DNA from: Bacteroides pyogenes
GTDB lineage: Bacteria > Bacteroidota > Bacteroidia > Bacteroidales > Bacteroidaceae
Assembly: GCF_014196225.1 (NCBI RefSeq)
Contig: NZ_JACIDI010000006.1
Coordinates: 81,841 to 145,840, forward strand
DNA length: 64,000 bases
Direction of reading: 5' to 3'
Positions within the stretch are counted from its first letter, which is position 1; each line of letters opens with the position of its first letter. The position numbers and the translations under genes were made by a program. The notes below the pieces were generated by a model that worked only from the letters and a program-made list of their open reading frames with translations, ran no database searches and had not been told where the DNA came from. Positions 63,760-64,000 of this stretch are shown one piece after another.

Positions 63760-64000
63760 TTAATGGAAGAACTTCTCAATCTTTTTAATCATCATGTTGA
63801 GGCAGAACACCACCACGTGGTCGCCCGCCTGTATCTGCGTGTCGCCGGTCACCAGAATGCCCTCTCCGTTGCGTATCATTCCGCCGATGGTGACACCTTT
63901 GGGCAATCCGAGATCCCTGACGGTATGTTTGGTGATTCTGGCGCCCGCCGGCACGGTGAACTCCGCAACGTCGGCATTGGCGAACGTGAGGCATTTCACG
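63760..64000 (-). CDS. trkA: C-terminal part of TrkA, cut by the window edge
   Basis: The last 80 or so codons of TrkA: the RCK-C (TrkA_C) domain, with FTVPAGARITKHTVRDLGLP, GGMIRNGEGILVTGDTQIQA and GDHVVVFCLNMMIKKIEKFF. The rest, including the NAD-binding half, lies beyond 64000. It gates the TrkH channel encoded 15 bp downstream. Confidence 0.92.
   Translation of the reverse strand, partial: VKCLTFANADVAEFTVPAGARITKHTVRDLGLPKGVTIGGMIRNGEGILVTGDTQIQAGDHVVVFCLNMMIKKIEKFFH

Overview
The window reads as chromosome of a member of the Bacteroidales, most likely Bacteroides or a close relative. The evidence is a TAnnTTTG-type -7 promoter box ahead of several genes, HU-HIG and DUF4469 HU-like proteins, a Nuo complex with a fused NuoC-NuoD and no NuoEFG, a TPP-riboswitch thiamine uptake operon of the OMthi-PnuT-thiamine pyrophosphokinase type, a FimA/Mfa-type fimbrillin and a CTnDOT-like integrase. 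No rRNA, tRNA or CRISPR array was seen.

Layout. 0-4.2 kb: a zinc-ribbon membrane lipoprotein, a broken GNAT gene abutting an IS256-type transposase stub, an HU-like protein and a Fic protein. 4.3-21.8 kb: an accessory region made of nested insertions. An internally deleted IS21-family element (4.3-5.1 kb) and a second IS21 left end (11.5 kb) flank a block holding a methyltransferase, a TonB receptor, FecR, an ECF sigma factor and a lipoprotein. Next to it an IS982-family element (19-bp perfect inverted repeats, ATTTT target duplication) is split inside its transposase gene by a 9.04-kb integrative mobilizable element (12530-21573). That element carries a CTnDOT-like integrase, a small putative DNA-binding protein, a helicase, a primase, a MobV relaxase with a likely oriT, and two cargo genes: an unknown 381-aa protein and a membrane-anchored BspA-like leucine-rich-repeat protein.

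21.9-45.97 kb: core genome. A LuxR-type regulator, an FAD oxidoreductase, radA, asparaginase, a threonine operon (thrA, a phosphoglycerate-mutase-like proposed homoserine kinase, thrC) with a putative leader peptide and a coupled upstream ORF, the thiamine operon, an MscS channel, an AsmA-like protein, a Sua5/YrdC enzyme, nagB, a flavodiiron protein and a radical SAM protein. 46.5-56.8 kb: the nuo operon, transcribed A-B-CD-H-I-J-K-L-M-N on the minus strand. 57-61.4 kb: a fimbrillin-type lipoprotein preceded by a 41-nt (AC)n tract, then an HU/DUF4469 protein. 62.3-64 kb: trkH and the 3' end of trkA.

A recurring feature of the core part is direct repeats spaced 64-66 bp (usually exactly 66) in unrelated intergenic spacers at about 0.06, 31.2, 32.7, 33.1, 42.5, 46.1 and 48.1 kb. 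There is also a 22-bp set at 46.45 kb, a 101-bp array at 61.5 kb and a 23-bp array at 62.0 kb. None of these was seen inside the mobile region.
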